Of a stretch of 46,531 nt of DNA, positions 34,601 through 43,083 are shown in pieces. The DNA is from Acetobacter fabarum (lineage in GTDB: Bacteria; Pseudomonadota; Alphaproteobacteria; Acetobacterales; Acetobacteraceae): NCBI RefSeq assembly GCF_011516925.1, contig NZ_WOTG01000015.1, forward strand, positions 1 through 46,531. The letters run 5' to 3'. Below the pieces are notes generated by a model that saw nothing but the letters and a program-made list of their open reading frames with translations, was not told the DNA's origin and searched no databases. The stretch's first letter is position 1; each line of letters opens with the position of its first letter. The position numbers and the translations under genes were made by a program.

Positions 34601-36735
34601 AGCGTATCGAGCACATGAAGGAAATCATGGAAGCGAAGCTCGAAGGGCTGGCGAGCGTCAAGGATGACCTGCTGCATCTGGGGGAGTTGGGGATTGACCA
34701 GATCCTCGTGGATGAGGCCCAGCAGTTCCGCAAACTGAGCTTTGCCACCAATCAGGGCGACCTCAAGGGGGTGGCCCCAGAGGGCTCCCAGCGCGCGTGG
34801 GACCTGTTCGTCAAGGCCCGCTATCTTGAGCGGGTCAATCCCGGCCGCGCGCTGGTGCTGGCGTCTGGCAGTCCGATTACCAACACATTGGGCGAGTTGT
34901 ATTCGGTCCAGCGCTATATGGCGCTCGATGCGCTGCGTAGCCGCGGCCTGCACGAGTTCGACGCATGGGCCGCCAATTTCGGGGAGACCCGGACCGAACT
35001 CGAACTGCAGCCCAGTGGCCTCTACAAGCCCGTCACGCGCTTTACCGAGTTCGTCAATGTTGCGGACCTCATGGCCCTCTATCGTGACTTCGCCGATGTG
35101 GTCCAGCAGGACGATCTGCGCCGCTATGTCAATTTGCCAGCCGTGCGTGGAGGCCACCGCCAGATCGTCGTAGCACCAGTCCATGCACGCTTCCGCGCCT
35201 ACCAGAAGACTTTGGCGGAGCGGATCACCGCCATCGAGCGCCGCAAGGGCAAACCCCAGAGGGGCGACGACATCCTGCTCTCGGTCATGGGGGACGCCCG
35301 TCATGCGGCTCTTGATCTGCGCTTTGTCGGCTGGGGCAGGGCAGGGGAGGGGGAGGACAGCAAGCTTGATCTGATGATCCGCAATGTCTTCGCTATCTGG
35401 GAAGAGAGTGCGCAGAACCGGTACACCAATCCCGAGACTGGCCAGCCTTACGCCCAGCCCGGTGCCGTGCAGATGATTTTCTCCGATCTGGGCACCGTGG
35501 GAGCACAAGGTAAGCGGGGCTTCTCCGCCTATCTGTGGATGCGTGACGAGCTGGTGCGCATGGGGGTGCCGCGCGAGCAGATCGCTTTCATGCAGGATTA
35601 CAAGAAGGCTGAAGCCAAGCAGCGTCTGTTCGGCGACCTCAATGCAGGCCGCAAGCGTATCCTGATTGGCAGCACCCAGACCATGGGCACGGGCGTCAAT
35701 GCACAGCAGCGGTTACTGGCCCTGCACCATCTGGATGTGCCCTGGCTGGTCTCTGACATCATCCAGCGCGAAGGGCGTATCGAGCGTCAGGGCAACCAGA
35801 ACCCCGAAATACGGATTTACGCCTACGCGCAGGAAGGCTCGGTCGATGCCACCAACTGGCAGCTGCTTGAACGCAAACTGCGCTTCATCGCCATGGCCAT
35901 GTCCGGTGATCGGTCCATCCGGCGTGTGGAAGATCTGGATAGTGATGGCAACCAGTTCGCCATGGCCAAGGCGCTGGCCTCGGGTGATATGCGGCTCATG
36001 CAGAAGGCCGGTCTGGAGGCCGAACTCGCACGGCTCGAACGCCTCTATGCCGCCCATTACGATGATCAGTTCGCCGTGCGCCGGGCTGTCCAGCAGGCCG
36101 AGCGCGAGATAGCCTGGGCGCAGACGCGCATCCCGCTGATTGAAGCTGATCTGGGGACCCGGGTGGCCACGCGCGGTGAGGCCTTCCGCTTCGAGACTGA
36201 ACGTGGCGTGATCACCGAGCGTGAGAAGGCGGGGGCGTTCCTGCTGGCCCAGCACCGTCTGGCGGTCAGGAATGCGCAGGAAGGCCAGTGGACGCTGGGC
36301 CGTATCGGCGGATTTGCCATCACGCTGGATGCCGTCAGCCGCCAGCGTTTCACCGAGGACAAGGTGGTGACAGAGGCGGGGCTGTCCGTGGCATTCGCGC
36401 ATGGAACGGTGGACATTCCCGTGGACCAGGACACGAAGCCTCTGGGACTGGTGGCCCGCATCGAAAACCTCGTGCTGCGTCTTGATGGGGAACTGGCCGA
36501 CACCCAGAAAACCCGTGATGAGGCCACACGACGGCTGCCCGCCTATCAGGCCCGGCTGGGAGCACCCTTCCGCGATCAGGCGCTGCTCGATGAGAAACGC
36601 AACGCGCTGGCCGAGCTGGAAGCCGATCTTGCTGCAACCAGCAGGGAAGGGGAGGAAGAGGCCCCGGCCAACGATGACATCCCGCCCACAACAGAAGAGG
36701 ACGATGCCGCCAACGCGCTCAGGGACGCAGCCTGA
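31606..36735 (+). CDS. DarB-like N6-adenine methylase / SNF2-type helicase fusion
   Basis: 1709 residues; ATG at 31606. N-terminal adenine methyltransferase: HYTPEYIVTAIWDML, motif I LEPGCGVGQF (173-182) and motif IV NPPF (238-241). Helicase: Walker A VGSGKT (878-883), motif II DEAQ (from 1036), ASGSPITNT, and motif VI QREGRIERQGN (from 1387). A helical C-terminal tail of about 250 residues follows (LEAELARLERLYAAHYDDQF). The layout matches phage P1 DarB and related plasmid proteins, which protect incoming DNA from type I restriction. No endonuclease domain is seen. Same transcript as the following PAPS-reductase-like gene. Confidence 0.82.
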   Translation: MSLFDDQLSLFSSSSLCGAADLFWGELEGEDSPLPSPVAETPLVIPQTDFRLMGTRGLASSWKDRARDNIAAIKLLGTLETEDRNATPDEQAVLSRFIGFGAGELANALFPRAGEPYRAGWESLGKALEAACSETDHAALARSTQYAHYTPEYIVTAIWDMLMKRGFQGGSVLEPGCGVGQFIALRPERLEGQIAFTGIEMDSIAARIARKLFPKQWIRHEDFTKAVLATTYDLAIGNPPFSNRQVNAADHRELRGFSLHDWFIARSIAALRPGGFAAFVTSRHTLDKADQKARQHIAEDADLLGAVRLPAGAMSADAGTEVVLDLLVFRKRIIGDLPGDQGWLETGTVPDSDEGRGPLSINRYFLDNPAQVLGRHGWASSQFGLDYCCLPVSGVDLHAALPEALARIAPESRFLPPVEQRITRPELDGLRVGTAASGADLKEGSYYLHNRILHQIIGGAGQEVPIRKGDQKEGLFQKHARIIEALIPVRDAAKAVLRAQMDNQPFGRHQHRLRQAWQSFTRQFGPINLTNTTVRVNATTGEETESRRRPNLQPFYDDPDVWLVSSIEEYDEATQTARPGPLFTERVIHAPVEPEIHSAHDALAVCLHDAGRVDLPLIAELTGCSVDEALNELGEAVYLDPEASCPGCDVWVAADELLSGAVRTKLVVARDAAQNDPRFARTAAALERAQPEDLRPSDITARLGAPWLPVSDIMAFTREVLGVEAVIHHTAEVACWSVEKRAFVGRAEATSVWGTERRHAGELLEDALTQASPKIWDTIRDSNGSDSRVLNTQETEAAKEKLAAIRQAFQNWVWQDAERADRLVRLYNDTYNNLVPRTFNGDHLRLPGASTVITLREHQKRVIWRIIAAGSTYIAHAVGSGKTFSMCAAVMEQKRLGLISKAMIVVPGHCLAQMAREFLMLYPTAKILVADETNFAKAKRQRFLARAATGNWDAIIITHDAFKFIAVEAAFERGMIDEQIDAYDTLLCDMDKDDRLSRKRIEHMKEIMEAKLEGLASVKDDLLHLGELGIDQILVDEAQQFRKLSFATNQGDLKGVAPEGSQRAWDLFVKARYLERVNPGRALVLASGSPITNTLGELYSVQRYMALDALRSRGLHEFDAWAANFGETRTELELQPSGLYKPVTRFTEFVNVADLMALYRDFADVVQQDDLRRYVNLPAVRGGHRQIVVAPVHARFRAYQKTLAERITAIERRKGKPQRGDDILLSVMGDARHAALDLRFVGWGRAGEGEDSKLDLMIRNVFAIWEESAQNRYTNPETGQPYAQPGAVQMIFSDLGTVGAQGKRGFSAYLWMRDELVRMGVPREQIAFMQDYKKAEAKQRLFGDLNAGRKRILIGSTQTMGTGVNAQQRLLALHHLDVPWLVSDIIQREGRIERQGNQNPEIRIYAYAQEGSVDATNWQLLERKLRFIAMAMSGDRSIRRVEDLDSDGNQFAMAKALASGDMRLMQKAGLEAELARLERLYAAHYDDQFAVRRAVQQAEREIAWAQTRIPLIEADLGTRVATRGEAFRFETERGVITEREKAGAFLLAQHRLAVRNAQEGQWTLGRIGGFAITLDAVSRQRFTEDKVVTEAGLSVAFAHGTVDIPVDQDTKPLGLVARIENLVLRLDGELADTQKTRDEATRRLPAYQARLGAPFRDQALLDEKRNALAELEADLAATSREGEEEAPANDDIPPTTEEDDAANALRDAA

Positions 36736-36818
36736 GCCACGCGGGCCGTCCGGCGTCACAACGTCGGGCGGCACACTGGAAACAGATGTGGATCATAAGC
36801 CCTCAAAGGAGCCGGAGA

Positions 36819-37793
36819 ATGGAGCGGATCGACTTCACCAGCTATGACCGGATTATTATTGCCTGTAGCGGTGGTAAGGATAGTATCGCTGCCTTGCTGC
36901 ATCTTCTGGAGTGCGGTGCGCCGGTAAACCGTATGGAGCTATGGCACCACGATGTGGACGGGCAGGGACCATCCTTCATGGACTGGCCGTCCACCACGTC
37001 CTATGTCCACGCCTTGGCGAACCACTTTGAAATTCCCTGTTACCTGTCATGGCGCGAAGGTGGCCTGAAAGGCGAGATCCTGCGCAATGGTGTGCCCACC
37101 GCTGCAGTGCAGTGTGAAACCCCCGCAGGGCTGGTGCGCCGGGGCGGTGCAGGTCCTGTTGGTACCCGCCTGCGGTTCCCGCAGGTGAGTGCCAGCCTCA
37201 GCACGCGCTATTGCAGTGCGACCGCCAAGATCGATGTGGCCGACATGGCCTTGCGTGCGCAGGATCGGTTTCTCGGGAACCGCACGCTGTTCGTGACAGG
37301 GGAGCGGGCCGAGGAAAGTCCGAACCGTGCCCGTTACGCAGTGTTTGGCGCGCATCGCACGGACACGCGCGACAGTCGGCGCAGGTGCAGGCATGTCGAT
37401 CATTACAGGCCCGTACATGCATGGAGAGAGGCACAAATCTGGGCCATCCTGCAAAGGTATGGCGTGATCCCGGCCCTTCCTTACCAGCTTGGTTTTGGGA
37501 GGCTCTCCTGTGCGCTCTGCGTGTTTATGAGTGTGGATCAGGCTGCAACCTTGCGGCACATCATGCCCAAGCGTTTTGACGCACTGGCTGTGCTGGAGCA
37601 GACGTTTGGATGCACAATGAAACGCGAGTGTGGGCTTCATCAGTTTGCAGACAGGGGACGGGTTTACGCGGCGACACTGGCGAGGCCGGATCTGGTCGCC
37701 TGTGCACTGGAAAATCAGTGGCACGGGCCGGTTGTTACGTCACGCTGGGCGTTGCCCGCTGGAGCGTTTGGGGAAAGCGTGGGGCCGGGATAA
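36819..37793 (+). CDS. PAPS-reductase-like adenine-nucleotide alpha-hydrolase
   Basis: 324 residues from the ATG at 36819, with AAAGGAG 8 bases upstream. The PP-loop SGGKDS is at residues 17-22. Later blocks RYCSATAKIDVADMALRAQ, VTGERAEESPNRARY and LGFGRLSCALCVFMS match orphan PAPS-reductase-family proteins found on phages and plasmids. Cysteines in the C-terminal half (CALC, REC) could hold a metal. Such proteins relate to CysH and to DndC of the phosphorothioation system, but no other dnd genes are here. It follows the DarB-like gene by about 80 bases. Confidence 0.75.
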   Translation: MERIDFTSYDRIIIACSGGKDSIAALLHLLECGAPVNRMELWHHDVDGQGPSFMDWPSTTSYVHALANHFEIPCYLSWREGGLKGEILRNGVPTAAVQCETPAGLVRRGGAGPVGTRLRFPQVSASLSTRYCSATAKIDVADMALRAQDRFLGNRTLFVTGERAEESPNRARYAVFGAHRTDTRDSRRRCRHVDHYRPVHAWREAQIWAILQRYGVIPALPYQLGFGRLSCALCVFMSVDQAATLRHIMPKRFDALAVLEQTFGCTMKRECGLHQFADRGRVYAATLARPDLVACALENQWHGPVVTSRWALPAGAFGESVGPG

Positions 37794-38081
37794 GCGGCTT
37801 TGGGGGGAAAGCCGTCCGTCCGGTTCCGGGCCGTATCACGAAAAGCCGGACATGGGCATCCGGTAAGAATGGCCGAAAGCCGACTTGCTACATTGAAGAA
37901 CGGTGGACTGAGACCTACCGCTTGTTTCTCCCGAATCATTCTGCTGGTTCTGATCCCATGGAGGCCTGCTTCAGGATCTTTTCGCTCTTTTCAGGGGGTG
38001 TGGTCCTTCAGGCCATTACACGGTTCAAATTTCTTTTGTTTGTGTCCCACGCATTTCGTCTGAATCGCGTCGTGTGTTGAC
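37794..38081. other. intergenic stretch before the 44-bp palindrome
   Basis: About 290 bases without a convincing gene. Frames here are continuations of shadows of the upstream gene. The GC content falls towards the right, marking the start of the accessory island. Confidence 0.3.
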
Positions 38082-38125
38082 AGCGCCCGCACTATGTCCT
38101 GGATTTAGGACATAGTGCGGGCGCT
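38082..38125. repeat. 44-bp perfect palindrome with 6-base spacer
   Basis: AGCGCCCGCACTATGTCCT (38082-38100) and AGGACATAGTGCGGGCGCT (38107-38125) are exact 19-bp reverse complements around GGATTT. There is no T-run on either strand, so it is not a simple terminator. A perfect TTGACA (38077-38082) abuts its left edge. It lies 35 bases upstream of an HTH gene and at the border of the accessory island, so it may be an operator or a recombination site. Confidence 0.8.
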
Positions 38126-38160
38126 TGGGTTCGGCTAGATTGGGCAGGAGGCTCTGATAC

Positions 38161-38829
38161 ATGAACTCAGATCACCGGATGTCGGCCGACAAACTCGCCA
38201 AGTTGGGACGTGCACTCTATGGGGAACGGTGGCAGACCGCACTTGCGACAAAACTAGGCGTTGTCGATCGGACAATGCGACGCTGGCTGAACGGTGAGTC
38301 CTCCATTCCACACGGTATCGAAGAAGAATTACACAAAATATTGGCCGCAAATCTCAACGAAATCGATCGTCTGACGGAATTCGGTTTTGATTTGTCGGAT
38401 CGTGAAAATATCCGTGCTGAGGAATTCAACAAGATTCTCGTGGCAATGTTTGAGCGTGGAGACAAGAGGTGGATTACGCCATCCGGATCAATTCTGGATG
38501 TTCTGCGAGCCTTCATTAAAGAGGGAAAAATCGACAACGTAAGTATAGCATGCAGAATGTATTTTAAAATTCATGGCGAGGGAGCTGCTAATTATGTCTC
38601 GCGTCATCTTCCTGGTCTCCTCATCAACAATTACAAGCCAATAAGCGGAGTTCTAAACTTTGATCAATTCCTGCAATGGAGCAACGAAAACTCTAATTGG
38701 CAGGATGAGATCGTCAATAGCGCAGCTTCGCCCGATTTAGGCATTAAGGTCCGTGACCTTGTAGTACGTATGTCCTCGTTCAAAAGGATTTTGGAGACGG
38801 ATAGCGTCGTACGAGTCGAGCGCCGATGA
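38161..38829 (+). CDS. HTH (XRE-like) DNA-binding protein
   Basis: 222 residues; ATG at 38161 with AGGAGG 9 bases upstream. Residues about 10-58 form a helix-turn-helix (LGRALYGERWQTALATKLGVVDRTMRRWLNGESSIP). The middle and C-terminus are helical and unfamiliar (DNVSIACRMYFKIHGEGAANYVSRHLPGLLINN). It sits just after a 44-bp palindrome that could be its operator and before the papain-like gene, which it may control. Confidence 0.65.
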   Translation: MNSDHRMSADKLAKLGRALYGERWQTALATKLGVVDRTMRRWLNGESSIPHGIEEELHKILAANLNEIDRLTEFGFDLSDRENIRAEEFNKILVAMFERGDKRWITPSGSILDVLRAFIKEGKIDNVSIACRMYFKIHGEGAANYVSRHLPGLLINNYKPISGVLNFDQFLQWSNENSNWQDEIVNSAASPDLGIKVRDLVVRMSSFKRILETDSVVRVERR

Positions 38830-39071
38830 AATCTTTCGATTTGCGGTGTCTGCAAAGGGCTTGAGGGTTTTACCTCCCGTTGAACCATTCCTAGCCTACT
38901 TGCTAGTAAATAGACCATCAAGGTGGGCTTAGGTGGTATCCGCCCAGAATGATCACTCGTTCATGCCTCTGAGGCCAGAGTCGTGACGGTGATCCTCGGT
39001 CGTGAATAAAATTGACGTAAAAATTCAATGTTCATTATAGTAGGTATTTTCTAGAGAGTTTGAAGGCGAAG

Positions 39072-39920
39072 ATGATTTCAATAGACATTACGAAATTGAG
39101 GCCCGGTGACGTAATATTCTCCCTTTATCCAGCTCCTTCGTCGCTAGCGATATCAGCGTTGACAATGAGCATGTTCTCCCATGCGATGTTGGTAGTGTAC
39201 CCGGATGTTTGGTTTGAAACCGACGGTGCGGGCTCCGGATTCAAACGGATTGAAAGTGTGAAAGCCTATGGCAATCTGACAGGTCACTGTGAGATAATAG
39301 CTGAGCTACCCTACATCAAATTCGATGTATTACGACTCGATAATCCTCCTACGACAGTACAGATTTTAGCATCGATAAGTAACCATATTGCTTTCAGATA
39401 TCCTGAATTAGTTGACTTCCTCCCGTTGATGATCGGTCTGAGACGCTTTCCTCGTTTAGCGGAAAAACTTGTTGGTAAGTTAGTGAAAGAAAGACCGCTT
39501 GATACCGGCAGCTATTGCTCGCAATTGGTGTTCAAAATACTTGAAGAGACAATAAAACTGCCAATCAATTCCTCGAATGGACATATTTCACCAGGATCTC
39601 TCAGACGAACTCTCTATAAGAGAGATTTTGTTACGACTGTTAATTGTAAAGTAAAAAATACCCCACCAGCCACGACAAGAAATCAAATACTTGAGCATAA
39701 GTATGAGGAATTGCTCAAAGTTACGGCCAAATTAAAAGCCTTTCAATATCCGCATAATAGACAATCATTTGATAAGGCCCTCACTGAGACATTTATGGAG
39801 ATGGGGCTCTCATTGGATCCATCTCATTTTTCAATTTCCGCAAGTCATCTTCGAACGATCATAACTCGCACACGATATTTTCTCATGCATGATTTATTTT
39901 GGCCGTCTCGCTACAATTAG
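39072..39920 (+). CDS. YiiX/YebB-like permuted papain-fold amidase
   Basis: 282 residues from the ATG at 39072, with GAAGG upstream; a TTG at 39060 is in frame. The N-terminus LRPGDVIFSLYPAP, then FSHAMLVVYPDVWFETDG, supplies H37 and an acidic residue. Later GSYCSQLVFKILEE supplies C149. His before Cys is the permuted order of YiiX/YebB/LRAT-type NlpC/P60 proteins, which cut amide or ester bonds. The C-terminal 100 residues are helical and unrelated to the family. No signal peptide, so it is probably cytoplasmic. AT-rich. Possible effector of the HTH gene upstream. Confidence 0.6.
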   Translation: MISIDITKLRPGDVIFSLYPAPSSLAISALTMSMFSHAMLVVYPDVWFETDGAGSGFKRIESVKAYGNLTGHCEIIAELPYIKFDVLRLDNPPTTVQILASISNHIAFRYPELVDFLPLMIGLRRFPRLAEKLVGKLVKERPLDTGSYCSQLVFKILEETIKLPINSSNGHISPGSLRRTLYKRDFVTTVNCKVKNTPPATTRNQILEHKYEELLKVTAKLKAFQYPHNRQSFDKALTETFMEMGLSLDPSHFSISASHLRTIITRTRYFLMHDLFWPSRYN

Positions 39921-40448
39921 AAACGGACCTGAGTGCTGAGCGACAACTTTTGCAAGTGGTAAGTGCTCTCTTATTCCGTTCATTGGGTTTGAACGCGAGC
40001 CGTGGATCATGTTCCATAAGAACCCTTTATTGCGCAGGTTAATGTCGCTTACAGGATTGAACTTAGAAGCAGCTACATGGCAACCGTGGGCACCCACTCG
40101 CCCCGTGATCAAGAGACGATCACACTATTGGAATGTCTGTCCTAGAGTACTCGGCCAAAGTCCCTGAACGACTGGGATTCGAGCAAAACCGCCTGGCCCA
40201 CGAAACCCCTCCAATGAGGTAGAGAGGTGGCCCCATCCGTTCGGACAGTTTTTGGGAATGAATAAGCTATACCCGGTTGTCGTTATACCACTATTCTGAC
40301 GGCACGGCCCCCTGAGATACGCCTCATCGGGCGTGCGTCCAGCAGTGTCGAGCGCAGATGCTGGCCGTATCAGGTTGTGACACGCCATTGGTCAAAGTTT
40401 GTAAGTATCTCTCTTTTAACCATATAATCTTCGTAATAGCATGACGAC
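39921..40448. other. gene-poor gap with decayed coding sequence
   Basis: No intact gene. A plus-strand frame from about 39940 to TGA 40165-40167 (ATG at 40009; FHKNPLLRRLMSLTGLNLE) and a minus-strand frame at 39894-40112 are both protein-like but unidentified. The right part holds an IS3-family fragment. Confidence 0.35.
40313..40388 (-). pseudogene. fragment of an IS3-family transposase (OrfB C-terminus)
   Basis: The minus-strand translation around 40388-40313 reads LIRPASALDTAGRTPDEAY, like the RPHSSLDGRTPDEAY end of IS3-family integrase-type transposases. Only about 25 residues remain, with no catalytic DDE residues. It is a scar of an insertion sequence in the island. Confidence 0.45.
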
Positions 40449-40493
40449 ATGGATGCGGTGTTAATCCGAAATCGTAGGATAAGGTCAGGCAGT

Positions 40494-41612
40494 ATGGCTA
40501 GCAGCAGATTTGATGAGATAGATAGATGGCTAACAGGCCAAGCAAAGAAGGAAAACAGATCCGAAGGTGAAAAAAAAAGACAAATATATCTATTGGGAAC
40601 ACACTTTTCGCGAGCAAGATTTCAAGAGAATTATGAATGCCTGTTCCCAGGATGTCGTCATAATGCAATACGGTCACACATATTCCAGAGGGGCAATAAG
40701 ACGATAGGTGCTGTAATGAATACAGTGTCCTGTGACGGGTTAACTATGATACCTCACTTTGATCAAACCAAAGGGCACGTATGTTTGAAAGAAATATCTA
40801 ATGGAGCACAGGCAACATTTGCAGGTTTTTGCGAGGAACATGATCGTTTATTTCATGAGTTTGAAGACCATGGAACTCTATCTGATGAAAAACACTTCAT
40901 CTTACAAGCTTACCGATGTGCGTGCCGAGAACTATCTATTCGAGACAATGCATCTTTAGCTATGAAAAATGCCGTATCCGAGATAAGGGAAGACATTATA
41001 AGAAAATTAAAACTTGATTTTACTGATACTTTCGCTCCCACACTTGATGAACTTTCGTGGTTTGAACAACGTGCCAATAATATGAAGTTCTGGATTGATT
41101 CCGATTCCGCGAGACTGCGTCTTGAAACGTTTGGGGAATCTCCTAGAATCTCGAATAAAATATCTATAATATGTGAAAAACTTCGTCAGTATGCAGACTC
41201 TGACGTTAAAAAACCTCCAAAAAACTTATTTGTTTCAAGAAAAACCATCAACAAGCAGCTACCTATTGCTGTAAGTGGGATATTTATTTGGGGTCCAAAT
41301 CATAAAGGTGATTTTAAAATTTTGCTTGTTGTTGCCATTCCAAACAATGGAAAGCAGGAGATGATTTTTGTATGCACAAGTGGTGATGTGAGTCAAGCTA
41401 ATACGGTTATCGGTGACCTTGCTTCTGACGCGCAGTGCATTGAATTTATCGAGAAATTTACTATTAGTAAAGCTGATTGCTGGTATTTAAATCCAAAATA
41501 CTTCAAAAGTATGCCCCTAGAACAGCAGGAAACATTACGTGCGGCTGTGTCCAAGGCGGGGGATGGAGGGTTGAATGATGCCCCGTGCGTGTTTGGCTTT
41601 AACTGCGCATAA
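40494..41612 (+). CDS. Cys/His-rich HNH-like protein of unknown function
   Basis: 372 residues from the ATG at 40494; an ATG at 40449 is in frame and would add 15. It is AT-rich. Around residues 45-120: YECLFPGCRHNAIRSHIFQR, then ATFAGFCEEHDRLFHEFED. The C-x4-C...SH...GFC-x2-HD arrangement is seen in uncharacterised proteins of defence islands and could form a zinc-bound HNH-like fold. The middle is helical; the C-terminal third is beta-rich (LPIAVSGIFIWG, FKILLVVAIP). A nuclease or metal-binding role is inference. Confidence 0.5.
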   Translation: MASSRFDEIDRWLTGQAKKENRSEGEKKRQIYLLGTHFSRARFQENYECLFPGCRHNAIRSHIFQRGNKTIGAVMNTVSCDGLTMIPHFDQTKGHVCLKEISNGAQATFAGFCEEHDRLFHEFEDHGTLSDEKHFILQAYRCACRELSIRDNASLAMKNAVSEIREDIIRKLKLDFTDTFAPTLDELSWFEQRANNMKFWIDSDSARLRLETFGESPRISNKISIICEKLRQYADSDVKKPPKNLFVSRKTINKQLPIAVSGIFIWGPNHKGDFKILLVVAIPNNGKQEMIFVCTSGDVSQANTVIGDLASDAQCIEFIEKFTISKADCWYLNPKYFKSMPLEQQETLRAAVSKAGDGGLNDAPCVFGFNCA

Positions 41613-41635
41613 AGGTATGGTATTGAGATATAATG

Positions 41636-41839
41636 TTATTTGTATTTTGAGGCATCAAAAACGGAAATCTGGACAGTCCTCCTATTTTCTGTAATCATCT
41701 GATCATTGAGGGATAGAACACGATCCACCGCGCCTTCTTTCTGAAACAAATGCTTTACGTGGCAAGGCGATCCTGCAAGCGACCCGACAGGCTCCATGAT
41801 AGTCGTTATTCTTGAATTTGCTTCTTGCAGGTTCTCCAC
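41636..41839 (-). CDS. possible truncated gene
   Basis: 67 residues from a GTG at 41839. The frame stays open and protein-like upstream to about 41911 (GKRRIHLSSHRQDNWCTARVENLQ), but has no good start. This suggests the C-terminal end of a longer gene that lost its 5' part. No family is recognised. Confidence 0.35.
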   Translation of the reverse strand: MENLQEANSRITTIMEPVGSLAGSPCHVKHLFQKEGAVDRVLSLNDQMITENRRTVQISVFDASKYK

Positions 41840-42208
41840 TCTCGCGGTGCACCAATTATCTTGACGGTGCGACGACAGATGGATCCGCCGCTTACCGGTG
41901 AGAGTTACTCCTATTCAGTCAGGCGACCAACAAAATTAGAATCGATTGGCGGCCTAGGCGGCGCTGCAACACTTTTTGTTCTTGCTGCACCCACGCATAT
42001 AGCGTGGCAAGAACGGTTTGCTTGGGGAAATGTCGGTTTTCAGGAAACCGTCACCCCCGCTTGGTTGTCAGCCATGAGGGCGGAAAAAACCATCTCACAT
42101 TGATCTGGGCAGTCTGGTGTCGGGTGAATTATTCCCATTGGCTTTCCGGTCTTATTCCTTAAATCCTATAAGAAGATCTATTCTATCGGTGCTAGATGGG
42201 GAATGTAA
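41840..42208. other. intergenic stretch before the HEPN-like gene
   Basis: About 370 bases with only weak frames on the plus strand (41825-42103), which I do not accept. No promoter or repeat is recognised. Confidence 0.3.
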
Positions 42209-42787
42209 TTGGAAAAAAATATAAGAGACGGCGTCGCAGAACAACTACTGCCGCGGCAGATCAGGTTGGTTCAGTCTCTCGCTGATTTCCAGATGGCATA
42301 CAGCGCCGTAGAATTTATGTGTGAACTTGACGAGGATCGCCTCGTCACTCGCGTCGAGCGACGGCGCTACCGATGTTTTGAAGACACTGCTGTAATTGCC
42401 TATGGGCGCGCCTTCGCAAATGCTAACAATTTACCTATGCTCAGTTTTAAACAGATCAATATTAGCCCTAACCCTGACGAACGTGCTCTGCATGAGCGAC
42501 TGTTAGAGCGACGTAACAAGGTCGTAGCTCACTCCGACGCTGATCGGCAGCGCATTAGCTTCACAACCGAATGCTTCAGTTGGGAAAACAAGCAGGTGAT
42601 GATGCCACGTTTGGACTTCGACGATGCGCTGGCATTTTTTGCTGAGCGGGAGGCGTTGGTTGCGTGGTTTAGCACCCTTATATCGGCGACTAGAAAACGT
42701 CTCTTTAAACAAGTGCAAAGCATGTCGGAGATACGCTTCGTTCGTGATCACACTTTGACTGTCAGTTCTAATGCCGAAGATGGCTAG
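42209..42787 (+). CDS. HEPN-like protein
   Basis: 192 residues, TTG start at 42209. It is almost all helical. ERALHERLLERRNKVVAHSD contains R102-x5-H108, fitting the Rx4-6H motif of HEPN RNases/nucleotidyltransferase targets. It is preceded by a long helix (AVIAYGRAFANANNL), as in HEPN bundles. HEPN proteins are common toxins in toxin-antitoxin and abortive-infection systems. No MNT or other partner is intact. A strong ribosome site with a tiny frame follows, possibly the start of a lost partner. Confidence 0.5.
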   Translation: MEKNIRDGVAEQLLPRQIRLVQSLADFQMAYSAVEFMCELDEDRLVTRVERRRYRCFEDTAVIAYGRAFANANNLPMLSFKQINISPNPDERALHERLLERRNKVVAHSDADRQRISFTTECFSWENKQVMMPRLDFDDALAFFAEREALVAWFSTLISATRKRLFKQVQSMSEIRFVRDHTLTVSSNAEDG

Positions 42788-43083
42788 GAGGAAAAGGTAT
42801 TATGTCTTCGTCTGCGGGCCAAAATCACTGATGACTGGGGCACAAGGTCAATACGCTACCAAAATCCTAAGACTAGCGTCAGGAAACGTAATAGATCACA
42901 GCAGGATGTGCGCCTCCTCTCGGCAAAAAAAGTAATGCGGACGGTGCTCGCCAATATCCCGAATTCGTTTATGATGGTCGCAGCGACGCTGGGTGGCCGG
43001 GCGCAAACGAAAGTCCGCTTTTGAGATAGGCTCAAGAGAGCTTGAGCGTCTACCATGAGGCGAAAACCGACTAAGGCTGTCTC
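42786..43083. other. gap with a leftover ribosome site
   Basis: AGGAGGAAAAGG (42786-42797) is followed by ATG at 42802, but the frame stops after eight codons. The rest holds no convincing gene. It looks like the 5' end of a deleted gene once coupled to the HEPN-like gene. Confidence 0.35.

Noticed and set aside
33856..35508. 550-codon minus-strand ORF
   Set aside because: Antisense to the DarB-like gene, in its helicase region; its translation has no domain pattern and it is a GC-rich shadow frame.
35713..36774. 353-codon minus-strand ORF
   Set aside because: Antisense to the end of the DarB-like gene; same shadow effect.
41825..42103. 92-codon plus-strand ORF
   Set aside because: No ribosome site and odd composition; part overlaps the minus-strand frame that looks more like real coding.
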